From Hyposmocoma kahamanoa (lineage: Eukaryota; Arthropoda; Insecta; Lepidoptera; Cosmopterigidae), in the NCBI RefSeq assembly GCF_003589595.1, contig NW_020653715.1:3309524-3373523 (forward strand): a DNA stretch of 64,000 nt, given 5' to 3'. The position numbers and the translations under genes were made by a program. This document shows positions 12,301 through 23,392 of this stretch, piece by piece. The stretch's first letter is position 1, and every line of letters begins with the position of its first letter. The notes beneath the pieces were generated by a model that was not told the origin of the DNA, did not search any database, and was given only the letters and a program-made list of their open reading frames with translations.

Positions 12301-15300
12301 TTAACTTTCAAAAGCTTAATTTTTTTGTTTGTAAATAATAAGTATTTGGTTGATTTTGTTAGCGTTTATTTAATCGTGAGGTGGTTTTCATTTGATGTAT
12401 TACCTTTTTTGACGACTTACAAAAATAAAATAGTCATTTATTATTATTATTATTATTTTCTTTGATCTTTTCGATAAAGAGGTGAAAATTGCACTTGTGC
12501 CAACTTACATTATGCAGCATTAATAAAAATTACTTGATAACTTGCTGTTTTTCTTATTTCTTCCTCCTGTTTTAGGTATTCGGTCGAACATATCCATAAT
12601 TGGTGTCGAATCAGAATACCGAATAGTAATCGAACATTTGTTGCAACTCTAGTTTTACATGTTGATAATAGCTACTGTCACTTCATCAGTGAAGTTTACT
12701 AGGCTCGAGTCAGATTGGACTTATTGAACTTACTTGAAGTATTTAAACTTGAATAACGTACTGCCCCCTTCGCACTGAGTCTGCACCAGTGTCGGCGGGG
12801 TCACCTCGGTGTAGTGCCGCGCGGCGAAATGTTCGCGGAAAGCCCGCGTCACTGCCGCGCGCCCGCGCAGCACCTTCGACGTGTTCTCTCCACGGATCAT
12901 TATGTGCCTGACAAAAAACTCATTTTTTAAAAGGAAATACGTACAGGATGTAGAGCCATTTAATAAAACCGTTGCACAAGATTCCAGCCCTAGAATCTCC
13001 CATTAATTGGGGTATTATACAAAACAATAGATGTCCTTTAATAAAATAAACCATAGTAGGGTATGTTCTTCACGTATTATAGTGCCAAAGCCTTATTTTG
13101 AAATTGTATCCATTTTTGTGAATCGAATAAAAAAAAACATTGGTTTTTCCGTTATTTTTTATTAATTTGTTTTTGTAAATTTTTAATCGAGGAATGGCGT
13201 TCGTTCAAGTTTCTGTGCGAACGTATTGGACAGAACATTCGTTTGCTGAAAAGCGGAGGGAATATTCTCCAAGTTTCGCCTAGAGTTGCTTTAACTGATT
13301 CAATATATAATTTGCACCTTTGTGTCTATGTGTTGTATTAAAATTTGTTCTCCAATATTTTGTAATTTTCGAATCTGTTCAATTTATTACGATCGCATCA
13401 TTATTATATTGCGACGTAATCATAGAAAGAGTTTAGAAGAAAGCAACTGTCGAATCAGAGTATTTAAATCTGTCTTTGTTGCTTCACTACTGATATGAAC
13501 ATACTAAAAATAATGTGAAAACCATTTATCGACTTTTCAACTAACACCATAGAGCTCCTAATCCTGGTTAGATCGTATACCACTTTGGATGAATGCTGCG
13601 ACCTACGTCATCAACATTATAGTATGCATGTATGGGTCTATGAAAATGTGACATAACAAAACTCAATTGTCGTCTCTTTCTACCCCTGATTTGTGAATGC
13701 CTGTAACTATTCCATTTTTAAATTTGTTTGTTTTTCAAGCTCACGAAAGCCATCTAAAATTTTTACTAGTGTAATCGAAAATGTTTTTGAATTACATAGG
13801 GCGCACTATAAGTTTCCGAAACTGGCCACTTCCATAAACAATATTTAAAAAGTAATTACATTTGAAAATGGAACTCTTTGACTGTAGAATACAGTTTGTT
13901 TCATCTGACTGTCACTTGTTTTTAAATTGTCTACATCAACATGGTTAAATCCATGTGAAAATTATTGTAGTATGATTTTCTGCGACTTTAAATATAATTT
14001 AATAGGTCAGCGGAGTTTCGCTCGGCTTCAAACTGCTCTTGGCGATGAAGCACCATGCAAGACGACTATTTATAATTGGTTTGCAGAATTCAAACGCGGT
14101 CGTGTGAATCTTAGTGACGAATTTCGTGATGTTCGTCTGTCCACAGATGTGAACAACAAAAACATCGACACTGTGCGCCGTATGATCAAAACAGGCAGGC
14201 ATGGGACACATCATGAGATTCGAGCATTTTTAGGCATAGGCATGAGTCAAATACAATCAATACACACACAAACATTTGGGTGTGAAAAAGCTGTGCTCTC
14301 GGTGGATCCCACACAATTTGACTGAGGCTCAAAAAACGGATCGCGTCACTTGGTGCAATGCCATGCTTACCAGAATTCAACGAAGGGGCGTCAAATTTGG
14401 TGTGGGTCATAGTAACAGGTGACGAAACATGGATTTATAGTTACAATCCCAAAACAAAGCAGCAATCGAGCGTATGGGTCTTTCGAGATGAGCCGAAACC
14501 AACCAAAGTGGCGCGCGTGCAAAGTGCCTCTAAGCGTTACTTCTTTTTTTAATAAAACTGGACACGTGACGACTTTTGGTTTGGAGAATCGTTGTACAAC
14601 CTGGCATCTTTGACTTTTATTTATTTCCAAAAATTAAGAACAGTTCCGCGGTCAACGAGTTTCGTCACCTGAAGAGGCTATCGAAAAGAATGAAAAATAT
14701 GTTTTAGAGATTGTCACGAAGGAGTGGCATAATGTTTTCAAAGGTGGTTTATTTGCATGAAAAAGTGCATTAACGCTAACGAAGAATATTTTGAGAAATA
14801 ATAAATTCATTTCTGACCATTTATAGCCTTTTCTTCGTGTTAATTCCGGAAACTTACAGTGCGCCACACTTATAACTGTCTAATGCAATTTCGACCATCG
14901 ATTCTACTCTATTTCGTAGTACTTTTGACAGGGTCGCCTCACGATATCTCGTCATCTACTTATAATGATGGATTTTCTGGGGCATTCATGCAAACGACCG
15001 CCCACAGCACATTTTATTTCATCGGTCCATCAATACATTCTCCGCAGTCTAGTGCCTTCAACTCCGCCTTGTATGATAAGACGCTCTATCGAATGATTCT
15101 CCTGCGTTAAGACGTGACCGAAGAATTTCAAGATGCGATTTGTGCCCCATAAAGAATAATATAAATTGTGTCGATTTTTTTAGTCGTGTCACAGTTGCTT
15201 ATACAATATAACACTACGTACATATTTCTTTTGGATTAAGCTATACATGTAGGACAATATCAAATACACGTACGAATTACGTCATTGCAATTGTATAAGT

Positions 15301-18300
15301 TAATATAAATGTTTGCATAGGTGCAAAAGAAGGCTACTTTGAAGCAAATTTACGCTGTAAAATTTTATCAAATTAATTAGGTATCGACATATAAAAACGT
15401 AAGGAAAAAAATTAGTGCCTCCTACTACAAAATCATATATTCGCATATGTCAAAGTCGAAGGCACATCAAACGTAAAAGCTCTTTATTACTTCAGTCAAA
15501 TAAATAAGTGTTTGAAGTCGTATGAAATACAACGGGAATATTATTTTTGTTAAATATTAAATTCTGGGGTACCAGAGAACGCTAAAAATATTTTTAATAG
15601 GTACAAAAAATTAGTGATGGCACCAGTAGTGGCATTGCCCAAGGTGTCAAAGATTCACGACACTGATACCCACCATTTGAACCATGTTCTAGAGTTTAAT
15701 TCTTGTTCATAATATACATTCTGTAATGTTACAATTTTGAAAAGAAAATTTATCACACTTCATAGATAAAAGCGTGAAAAGTAACTGATTTGTGTTCCAG
15801 GTGGGTTCTAGGACACCAGTAAGGGTTATGCCAAAAAAACTTCATGCAATAAAAAACGAATGGCACGAGTAATGAAATTGTATTAAGACAGTCATGGATT
15901 GACAATAAACATGTGGTCCAGATTGTGGGTTAATAGCATTTGGAACCATTACTTTGTTTCTAGAGACTAATTTTCCTCTGTAGAGTTACGACATTTCACT
16001 TGTTTGGGTATACATTTATAAACTTTTACAGCATTATACATTTTTTCTTTTCTTGCTTTGCATTTTCAACAAAGTAATTTTGAAATTGATTCATTGGTGC
16101 ACTAATTTCTTATTGTTTCGCGAAAACACGGTATCATACAAATAATCTCAGCATTATAGAAATATTCCCGGAATTTTGTTGTTTTTCATTCATTAATTCA
16201 ATTTTATCAGTAGTATTAAAATAAGCTCAGATCACGATCACGGTTTATTGTGGTTTTAGGTTATCTTTACTTTTGTCTATCATGATATATGTATTAATAA
16301 TCCTCACAGTTAAACTTAATGTATCACGCCCTTTACAATATTTCGTATTTGATAGCAACAAGATGCAGATCATGTCAGGTAATTAAGAGGGAGCAGAGGA
16401 AAAATTCCTAATCTTCGATTTGATTTTAGAGGGGTATATCCACTTTAAAGTTAAAAATAAAATATTGTATGAGTAACTATACGATATATTCAAGCATTGA
16501 CATTAATCAGAAACATAAAACAATAAAGTTTCCTCGATAGATAAAAATCACGAAATGACCTCTAATTTTCACATTTTTTCGATTCGTCCTCGAAATGCTA
16601 CAGGTTATTAGGACAAAAATTAGATAATTAATTATATTTATGCATGATCGAGAACTGTCACTACGGATTTTTTTTAATCCCTTTAGTTTTAGAGTTATTC
16701 CGCTAAAACGAATTTGGTACTTTTAATGCGCAAAATTCAACATCTCCTGTCGCATGTCACGAGAACTTCAGGCATATATTTGTTTCACAATTTGGGCGGA
16801 GCCAACGTCAAAACTTTTTTGGTATGCTCTCTCTTAAAAGTCCAGGGCAAAATTACATATAATGTAAATGATGCTCTAGTGATATCCTGAAGTCTTATTT
16901 CTTTCTACTTATAGTCCTGAAGTTTAAGGTAGAATTGATGGAATGGCTAATGGAACAATGTCTAAAGACCGTCATGGACACATAACAGGAGTCATCCAGT
17001 TGGTTTTTGCACTGCCAGGTAAGAGTTTCTCAAAAATTGTCTATATGATTATACAATTCATTGTAAGCTGTAAAAATAATATATAATAATAACTCACACA
17101 CTCAACATAGCCCCAACTAATACCAACATAGCCCCAACAAATACCAACGCAACTGACCTGTTGTCCAGCTGTACATCAGGTAGAGCTTCCTCGTTAAGGA
17201 TGGCGTCTGCGCCGCCTGGTGGGGCTAGACCCACTAGCTCCCAATAATCTACTGACAACTCATGGCCACCCGGTGCCTGGAATGTGTTTTTTATTAAATT
17301 TATTATAATGAGCAGAGGTTTTGCACTCAAGGTATGACACATGAATTATTTCATTATGTTTGATAACTAATGAGATGAAGCAAAAAGTATGTTAAAAGAA
17401 AGTGTTTGCCTGAATATTAATACAATAACGTCACAGTTATGTTGCGTATTAGCAATCAAGTAACAATTTTTCTTAAGTTTTTAGTACAGCAGTTTGAATG
17501 TAACCATTTATTTATTGTCTTATGTCATGTTTCATGACATAGTCTTCAGTAAACGAGCTGTAATTAACAATATTATTCAAACTTAGACATACATACAAAG
17601 CAAAACATGTTTATGCTCCAACAATGAAAATAACTCACAATTTTCCCTTCAGGAACAACCTCTAGCTTCCCGTACAAAGTAACCGAAGACTCAGTAGTTA
17701 AAACAAGGGCATTGTAAGTCTGACATAAGATACCATGCAACACGCATTGCAGGTAGCCCGTGCCATCACGGAGTGTGATGAAAGTCAGAGCCTTGCCTTG
17801 GTGTCGGAGACGGTGGACCCAGCCACTAATGCATATCCGTTCACCGCGGTGGTTGCCAGCTAGGAAACAAGTATATTTGGTTAACAAATATTTTTTTAGT
17901 TTTTTCTGGTAACAAGTTATTAATTGGCTAAGGTTCAAAAGTGCCTGTTTATCGTTCTCCTTAAGATCCTTTGCTTGATATTCACTTAGTTCTTTGGAAT
18001 CATGTGCAGTTTCCACTGGACTGAGCAGTGATAGAAAATGTTAAGACAATACCAATATATATATATAAAGGATGTGAAAATTATATTACCTGTGTCAAGT
18101 ATTGCTCATACTCTTTTAAAATATATGGAACTACAATAAACCCTGATTGTAACCGATTATATCAGTTCATATTAATACGGCTGATAATATTGAATTAATG
18201 AATGAAAGAAACAAAATTTCGGGATTATTATTATAATGCTCAGATTATTTGTCTAATACGGAGAATATAAGAAATAGCACATCAATGAAACAATTTCAAA

Positions 18301-19555
18301 ATTAGACTAATTGAAATGCAGTGCTAGAAATGAATAGTAAAGAAAAGAATCGTAATTTTGTAAATGTATACCCAAACATGTGAAATTTTGGAATGCATTA
18401 ATACAGGTAAATTAGTTTTGAGACAAAGTAATGGGCACAAATACTAATAGTTCATACTCTGCAAACGTGTTATTTCAATCTTTGGCAGATTTTTTCAAAA
18501 GCAAAATTTTTTGATTTGAAGGTTATTACAGTTTGTCATAGAAATTACACCCTGCATTATTGTGAATTATGCGCAATGTTTACTTATGTTAACTAAGAAC
18601 AGAATAGCCAAAAGTAGGTAGTTCATCACTTGCATGCGCTGCAATGTTTTGATGTTATTGCATCACTCACAAACATTAAGGATTCGCCTTAGATGTTGCA
18701 CCCTTCCACCATGGTTATACACAGAATGATGCAACATGTTAAAACTTTGCATAGGAATTTAATAAATGTTTATTTTGATTTGGAAAGTAGTAAATGAATG
18801 TTTGTGCCATATTCTTGAAATAATCCATAAATCTGTGATTTTAAACACCATTTTAATGTTATTACGAAAATCTTTACAACACCCAATTTTTAATGTTTTT
18901 CATCCTCCATATACAAATTAAAGCGAGGGTAGCCAATCTGATTAATAGCAAAACTGAATGAATATAAAATGTAAGTAATTTTATGTTATTGATTAACAGT
19001 GAGTGGTATTTTTAATGGAGATGCATCATTAAAAGCAAATGTTAATAGAAATATTTGTAAATGCATAAACTAGGATTATTTAGAGAAAATTAACTCACTT
19101 TCGAATATTTTAATGACTTTTGCTTTAGGCAAGCTAGGGTCCTCTTGAATAACAATTTTTTTCGCTTCCTCGAGGTTCTGTTGTCTTCTCTCGTTGCTTT
19201 CCTCTTCGGCTTTCGCTTTATCAGCGGCCTTATAGTTTTCTCGAACCCAGATCTTCTGAATCTTCTTTAATTGAGATTTTGCCGCAACTTCAAAAGTTTT
19301 TCCTTCTTCTTTAGCGTCTACATAAATTGTAGGAAATGGTTCTTTGCCCGCATGGCGCATAGCCTGCAATATAGTTTTGAATGGCTTACCTTCCGTACCA
19401 TCTCCTGATTCATCACTCCCTAGCTTCTCCGATGTGTATATTCCACCTAAAATCGTTCATTTAAATTGCATACGTGTTTTGAAAAATAAGGTTAGATTGC
19501 ACTAGAAATAACAGTGGTTTTACTTACTAATACTCAAGTTCTCTATGTCCGGCAT
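6338..19555 (-). CDS. NARS1: asparaginyl-tRNA synthetase, cytoplasmic (class IIb), 10 exons
   Basis: Charges tRNA-Asn with asparagine in the cytosol using ATP. Coding exons, 5' to 3' on the minus strand: 19528-19555, 19099-19446, 17639-17859, 17158-17276, 12734-12907, 11185-11313, 10326-10470, 9037-9141, 6940-7150, 6338-6522. They total 1665 nt, 554 aa plus stop, close to the human enzyme (548 aa). All introns are GT-AG and phases agree. Residues 1-125 are the eukaryote-specific N-terminal extension with a Lys/Glu-rich helix ([11 protein letters not shown]); about 126-240 is the anticodon-binding OB fold ([13 protein letters not shown]); the rest is the class II catalytic core with motif 2 ([14 protein letters not shown], 327-340) and motif 3 (GLGLERF, 523-529). 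The start MPDIENLSI has A at -3. Introns are bloated by transposons but no exon is damaged. AspRS or LysRS is ruled out by the N-terminal extension and core wording. Confidence 0.97.
6722..6925 (-). mobile_element. tRNA-derived SINE copy (intron 9 of NARS1)
   Basis: On the minus strand this begins CTGTCTCCGTGGCCAAACGG (degenerate A box), has the B box GGTTCAATTCCCGAGG, then the shared body GAGAAATATTTGTATGGCC and ends ...GACTGTGTGCG. Its head lies 14 bp from the splice donor of exon 9 (exon edge 6940). Confidence 0.9.
7957..8930. mobile_element. 974-bp non-autonomous TIR element (intron 8 of NARS1)
   Basis: The left end AGGGATCAAGCAC is the complement of the right end GTGCTTGATCCCT. The similarity continues inward (TGAAATTCAGGTTTT on both arms) for about 45 bp. 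Inside is a second strong hairpin: TTTTAACACCAATGG near 8801 against CCATTGGTGTTAAAA near 8868. Another internal inverted pair has AAAAAATTCCTTCAA near 8040 against its complement near 8217-8230. There is no transposase; the 91-codon and shorter frames inside are uninterpretable. No clear target duplication. Confidence 0.75.
9607..9852. mobile_element. MITE with CCACGAAATACGA termini (intron 7 of NARS1)
   Basis: Left end AGGGAGTCCACCACGAAATA and right end (complement) TGGAGGTCTACCACGAAATA form an imperfect inverted repeat of about 23 bp. The 246-bp interior is non-coding and itself rich in TTCGTA-type repeats. The target duplication is uncertain (possibly CAGG). Confidence 0.65.
9886..10150 (+). 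repeat. tRNA-like SINE interrupted by a MITE
   Basis: An A-box-like segment CTGCAGCTCAGTGGGTAA (9892-9908) and B box GGTTCGAGTCAGG (near 10124) belong to one tRNA-related retroposon. They are separated by the 182-bp TIR element at 9909-10090. Removing the insertion and one TAA rejoins a normal A-to-B spacing. Confidence 0.65.
9909..10090. mobile_element. PIF/Harbinger-like MITE, TAA target duplication
   Basis: Begins AGCCGGGTACTCACTAGCGA and ends with the near-complement (TCGCTAATGTGCACCCGGCT), about 24 bp of inverted repeat with three mismatches. It is flanked on both sides by TAA (9906-9908 and 10091-10093). A 3-bp TAA/TTA duplication is characteristic of PIF/Harbinger elements (established). 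Confidence 0.8.
10512..10690 (+). repeat. dispersed repeat, GGACAGGCGTGTCGC family (intron 6 of NARS1)
   Basis: Carries TTACAGGCACATGGGACTTG, CCCCTCAGATCTATGC, ATTTAAAGCTCTGAGCGGC and GGACAGGCGTGTCGCATACC, ending in a short A-rich tail. It lies about 40 bp upstream (minus sense) of the exon 7 acceptor. Confidence 0.8.
11432..11690 (+). repeat. dispersed repeat, GGTTCTCAATT type (intron 5 of NARS1)
   Basis: Landmarks in order: GACTTCAAAAAAAAACAAGG, TTCTCAATTAGACCGTC, TTACGCGATAACTCCTG, GAATCGATTTTGATAATTC, AATATTCCACTTCTGAGAGT, CGCACTTTCCGGTAACCG and ATTTCAATAAAACTC. Same family as 22217-22540 and 39789-40030. Confidence 0.75.
12062..12651. mobile_element. probable non-autonomous hAT (intron 5 of NARS1)
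   Basis: Left end TAGTGCTGCAACGAAT and right end (complement TAGAGTTGCAACAAAT) match the TGCAACGAAT termini of insect hAT MITEs. Both arms continue with ATTCGG motifs. The 8-bp flanks share only GTTTT, so the insertion is old or the edges are off by a few bases. No coding capacity. Confidence 0.6.
13800..14865 (+). pseudogene. degenerate mariner transposon (intron 4 of NARS1)
   Basis: Both ends are recognisable. The left GGCGCACTATAAGTTTCCG and the complement of the right end GGCGCACTGTAAGTTTCCG differ at one base in 19. The interior carries a mariner transposase in several frames. The HTH region ([20 protein letters not shown]) at about 13990-14320 is followed by a frameshift. Next come [20 protein letters not shown] and the first catalytic Asp region ([17 protein letters not shown]) near 14410, then further stops and a final frame-broken C-terminus near 14640-14830. 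No functional transposase is possible. A TA target duplication is not clear at the right edge. Confidence 0.88.
14866..17157. other. remainder of NARS1 intron 4, mostly unassigned
   Basis: AT-rich intronic DNA without a recognised repeat, apart from a plus-strand segment at 16931-17021. That segment is bounded by a TTTAAG acceptor-like and a CCAG/GTAAGA donor-like junction and reads as an open, protein-like stretch ([20 protein letters not shown]). I could not match it to any family. Single-exon evidence is weak. Confidence 0.35.
17860..19098. other. NARS1 intron 2
   Basis: A 1.24-kb AT-rich intron between the N-terminal-extension exon and the OB-fold exon. It contains a short TATATA run near 18055. 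No mobile element was recognised. Confidence 0.5.
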
Positions 19556-20407
19556 TGTGCTTCAATTTTAAATTTATTTGTGTATTAAATAAAAGATTGT
19601 CTGCAATTAATACTAATAGAAAATGAATAAATTATCTTTGAAAATCGTGAGATTAGTTTTACTTGCCACATTCATTTGACAACTGGCAGAAAAGTTAGTG
19701 CAAGACAAGACTGAGGCAAGCAAGATGAGTGCTCCTTTTTAATTATTTGCCTATAGAAGTTAGTGAAAATTTTGCCTACACCACCACTTTTCTATTTTTT
19801 TTAAATAGCGCCATCTACCGCGCAGTGGAATTATTTTTTAACTCTGCCATCTAATAACGAGTGGTAAAACTACTACAGCGCCTTGTAACACGCAGCACCA
19901 TCTAATGAAAATAAAATGAACTACGTGCACATATCTCCCATCTAGTGAGATAATTTTGAACTAAAACGAACACGATAGTGCTGCCATCTAATAAGTTGAG
20001 AGCAAACTATGTTTTTTTTTATTTATATGAGTAATTTTGTCAAAGGCCAACTGTTTCAATCGCAAACTTTCTATAATATAATATAAATAGAATATTTTAT
20101 CAAGGCATTCGGTGAATTTTTAGGTTTAAGGTTTTTACCTCGTGAAACGAGCAGCGTGATTATTTCATAGTACCTATCACGCACGGCACTTGAAAGTAGC
20201 TTGTTCCATAAGTATTGTGCTGCTAGCTACAAAGAGTGTGTAGTGCATAATTAACTAGGTACTTAAATTGTAAAAAAATAAAATTTTTAAATTTAAACAC
20301 TAACAAAAACTGCGTTACAAATATCATATATATAATGATGGACGCTGTTTCAGAAACTTATTGGGCCTAATATATTAAATAAAATACCAAAGCTGTATTA
20401 TTATAAC
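19556..20407. promoter_or_regulatory. upstream region of NARS1 with a cluster of CCATCTA motifs
   Basis: Minus-strand transcription of NARS1 must start in or beyond this stretch. No TATA box is evident. Between 19806 and 19995 the motif (G/C/A)CCATCTA occurs five times: GCGCCATCTACC, CTGCCATCTAATAA, GCACCATCTAATG, TCCCATCTAGTG and CTGCCATCTAATAA. The complement TAGATGGC resembles the core of the insect CTCF site. Function is inferred, not shown. The rest is AT-rich. Confidence 0.4.
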
Positions 20408-20643
20408 TTTATTATATTCAATAAAAGACCGGGAATGGGATATGGAAGGTTAAAGCCGAATGATGCGGCGGCATACATCACACTTGTAATAGCAAATAAT
20501 AATTTTGTACATTCTAAACTACCTACTTAAAATGACAAGTGCTGTTGCCTTTCTTTAGCTCAACGGAAACAGTCAAGGCAGGTTCTTAATCAGGTACATG
20601 GGGTGTGGACTCATGAATGAGTGGAGTGGAGATAATGGGGCCG
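20408..20643 (-). repeat. LTR fragment 1 of a BEL/Pao element
   Basis: About 236 bp from TTTATTATATTCAATAAAAG through GGTTAAAGCCGAATGATGCG to GATAATGGGGCCG. It is repeated in the same orientation at 23139-23392 on the far side of Pao coding remnants, as expected for a pair of LTRs. Differences are several substitutions and small indels. Confidence 0.7.
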
Positions 20644-21339
20644 TATCATCTTCCCTCTTCGCTGAAAGGTCCCACTTTCAGCACTGTGTTGGAGACATGG
20701 TGCAAAATCGAAAATGAAAATAATCTTTGTTTCATAAGTAAGCAACTATTATACTTGCAATCCCACACGCAAAATAGGCGCCTTGACGTCGAGTTGCGGA
20801 CACTAGCCCGTTACACCAAGTACCAAGTATACTTGCAATCGTCACATTGGTTAAACTCTACCGCTCATTCGTAAGGCAGATTCCCCTGAGAAGAATGAGC
20901 AAGAAACTCTAGGGGTTGCTTTTTGTAAATAAACACTTGTACACATTTATCATATACAATAATTATATTTTTTACAGACTACCTCCAAGAGATAAACGGG
21001 TTACTAACACGGATTTTTGTCATCCAAGTACGCAGAAGTTTATTATACAACTATAAATAACCTTTAGTATAAAGATTTTGTTTCACTATAGTTTTAAGCC
21101 CGTGAATGGCAAATTTTGTATATCAAGCGGAATCTAGTTGTAGAAGCGCATTATGCCTCAAAATGACTGAATGTGCACTGCAGCGGACACAGGCAAACCA
21201 ACGGACGTCGTACCCTTGCCCTCGTTGTATTAATTTCGTGAAATACCATCTGAGCCCGGAAATAGGCTCTAGACTCGATCGAGACGCCGACAGAGTGGTG
21301 GAACATGTTCTTCTTGAAGGGGCACCAATAGCCAATCTT
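20644..21339. other. presumed internal DNA of the BEL/Pao remnant
   Basis: Lies between the left LTR piece and recognisable integrase sequence. No conserved domain is visible on either strand, probably because of decay. Confidence 0.35.
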
Positions 21340-22790
21340 TAAACTTTGGTTGACCGTCTGTCTTTCATTTTCTTCTTCGTTGGAGTTCGGCTATATATTC
21401 TTTCTGCTTCTGGTTCCAAGCATGTTAATTAATTTTCTCAAGCCGTGCGCAGCGTGCTAGGGAAATATCATATCAGCACGTTCCTCCATAAGTAGTAGTG
21501 CGTAGAAGTGGGTGGCGCAGTTAACGGCCGCCACACGAGGAAGTGTCCTGGTGGGAGATAGAGGAAGTCATTAGGAGAGTTAGATAATGGACACAAGAGA
21601 CGACTGTTCAAAATTCCCTAAATTTGCGCAAATAACGTAGACAATTCTTCGTAGGTTAAATGAGAATTGCCCATGACTCGTCTAAATGGAATTTGACCGA
21701 TTTTACACCGGGTTCCCAAATTCAACCGAAGTGAGGAGCGTACGCAAGGATAAATTGAACCTTACGCCTTCTTGTGGCCGCAAATTCAGATCAAGTAAAC
21801 GTTACTTTGTTTTAAAAAATTAGACAACTCCTTATCAGTTGTAACAAAATTACGGCCATTGTTGTCACAAAACAAATAGACTGGCTTTCCTCTATGAGAA
21901 ACAAATCGTCTGAAGGTCATGATAAAAGCTTCTTTAGGTAGATCACTCACTGCTTCGTAACTGCATTTGTTTTTCATACAAACAAATTAGCATAAATAAC
22001 ACTTTACTAATTTAGAACCAAGACCTTTTTTATTTATAATTTGAAAAGGCCCTGCAAAGTGGTTGTTAGTAATTAAGTATTAAGAATTTGTATTTTTGTA
22101 TTTTTTTAAACTTTGTGTAGTTTTAGTTTGTATGCTTTTAGTATTTACTGTAGATTTAGTTCATAACTTTTTAGTATTTAGTGTATTTTAGTTCGTAAGA
22201 TTTCAGTGTATTTTTAACCGACGTCAAAAAAAAGGATAAGGTTCTCAATTCGACTGGTTTTTTATGTTACGCGATAACTCTGGCATTTGTGAACCGATTT
22301 TGATGACTCTTTTTTTGTTGGAAAGAGGGAATGTCATGATTAAGGACCACGAATTGGTTCGAAAGATGTCGAGCAAAAATTCGACTTAAATACATGAGTT
22401 ATCCGTTATTTTAGTTAATATGGGAAGAGGGAATTCCTAATGGTCCTGAGAAAATATTCCACTTGTAAGGGTGGCAAACTAGGGGATGAATCCGGATTCG
22501 CGCACTTTCCGTAACCAATTTCAATAAAACTAGGCAAACAGATGTAATTCCACAAACTTTTGACTTTTTAGTACTCTGTACTGAGATTATTGTATCGTAA
22601 GTTTTTAATTTCTGGTAAGTTCTCGTTTTCAGATTGAGAAGGAAGTTCTGGCCAATAAGATACAACCTGGGATAAAAAACTAGGACCTGGCTACCATAAT
22701 TCCAGGTCTTGAAGCTGACTGGCAGGACACCACGAGAAATAAGGTCAGCTGGATTTAAAGTAGAGGGAAGTAAGTTTCATTGATTGCTCC
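21340..22790 (-). pseudogene. BEL/Pao retrotransposon pol remnant (RNase H to integrase)
   Basis: Minus-strand pieces match Pao polymerase in the right order. The first is a segment with the diagnostic NPADLISRGVLP (about 22690-22760). Then comes an integrase piece with FRRFVSHRGKPVYLFCDNNG (21786-21977), and then a frame-broken integrase tail including VKFHLRRVMGNSHLTYEEL and [19 protein letters not shown] (about 21540-21740). Frameshifts and stops separate them. The GGTTCTCAATTCG repeat at 22217-22540 is inserted between the first two pieces. Confidence 0.85.
22217..22540 (+). repeat. dispersed repeat, GGTTCTCAATTCG type, inside the BEL/Pao remnant
   Basis: Starts AACCGACGTCAAAAAAAAGG and runs through GTTCTCAATTCGACTGG, GTTACGCGATAACTCTG, GTGAACCGATTTTGATGAC and CGCACTTTCCGTAACC to ATTTCAATAAAAC. 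It interrupts pol, so it arrived after the Pao insertion. Confidence 0.75.
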
Positions 22791-23138
22791 AATGCGATTA
22801 GTTATAAAATTGCGTCATAATTCACTCATAGAATTTAACTCTAAATAAGTTTTTGCAGTTGTCACACTAATAATTATTATATTATCATGTACAACGTTTT
22901 CTCGAATTTCGTTTTTTCATTTAATTCGTCGCAATTTATTTCGATTTCAGTTTGCAACTCGTCAAATCTTGCTGCCAAAGCCTCAAACTTAGTACGGCCT
23001 TGATGTCGCCTCACGTGAACTCGTGACCTCATTAAATCGTGAACTTGCGTAGCAGACTAATCGGGACTTGTAACTATTTAGGAACTACTCTCCTGTCACG
23101 GTCGTCAATTTATGTTTCAGGAAAATAAAAACCCGGTC

Positions 23139-23392
23139 TTTTATTATATTCAATAAAAAACGGGGAATGGGATATGGACGGTTAAAGCCGAATGATGCGG
23201 CGGAACATGTCACACTTGACTCACAAAAAAGCCTGATAAAAAATTAATAGCAAATAATAATTTTGTACATTTTAAACTACTTAAAATTATAGGCGCTGTC
23301 GCCTTTAGCTTCACGTAAACAGTCAAGGCAGGTTCATGACCTGGTACATGGAGTGTGGATTCCATTTCAGTGGAGTGGAGTAGATGGGGCCG
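23139..23392 (-). repeat. LTR fragment 2 of the BEL/Pao element
   Basis: About 254 bp, the same sequence as 20408-20643 (ATTCAATAAAAAACGGGGAA, GTTAAAGCCGAATGATGCGG, CAGTCAAGGCAGGTTC, GATGGGGCCG). Being on the 5' side in the minus orientation, it would be the 5' LTR. Confidence 0.7.
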
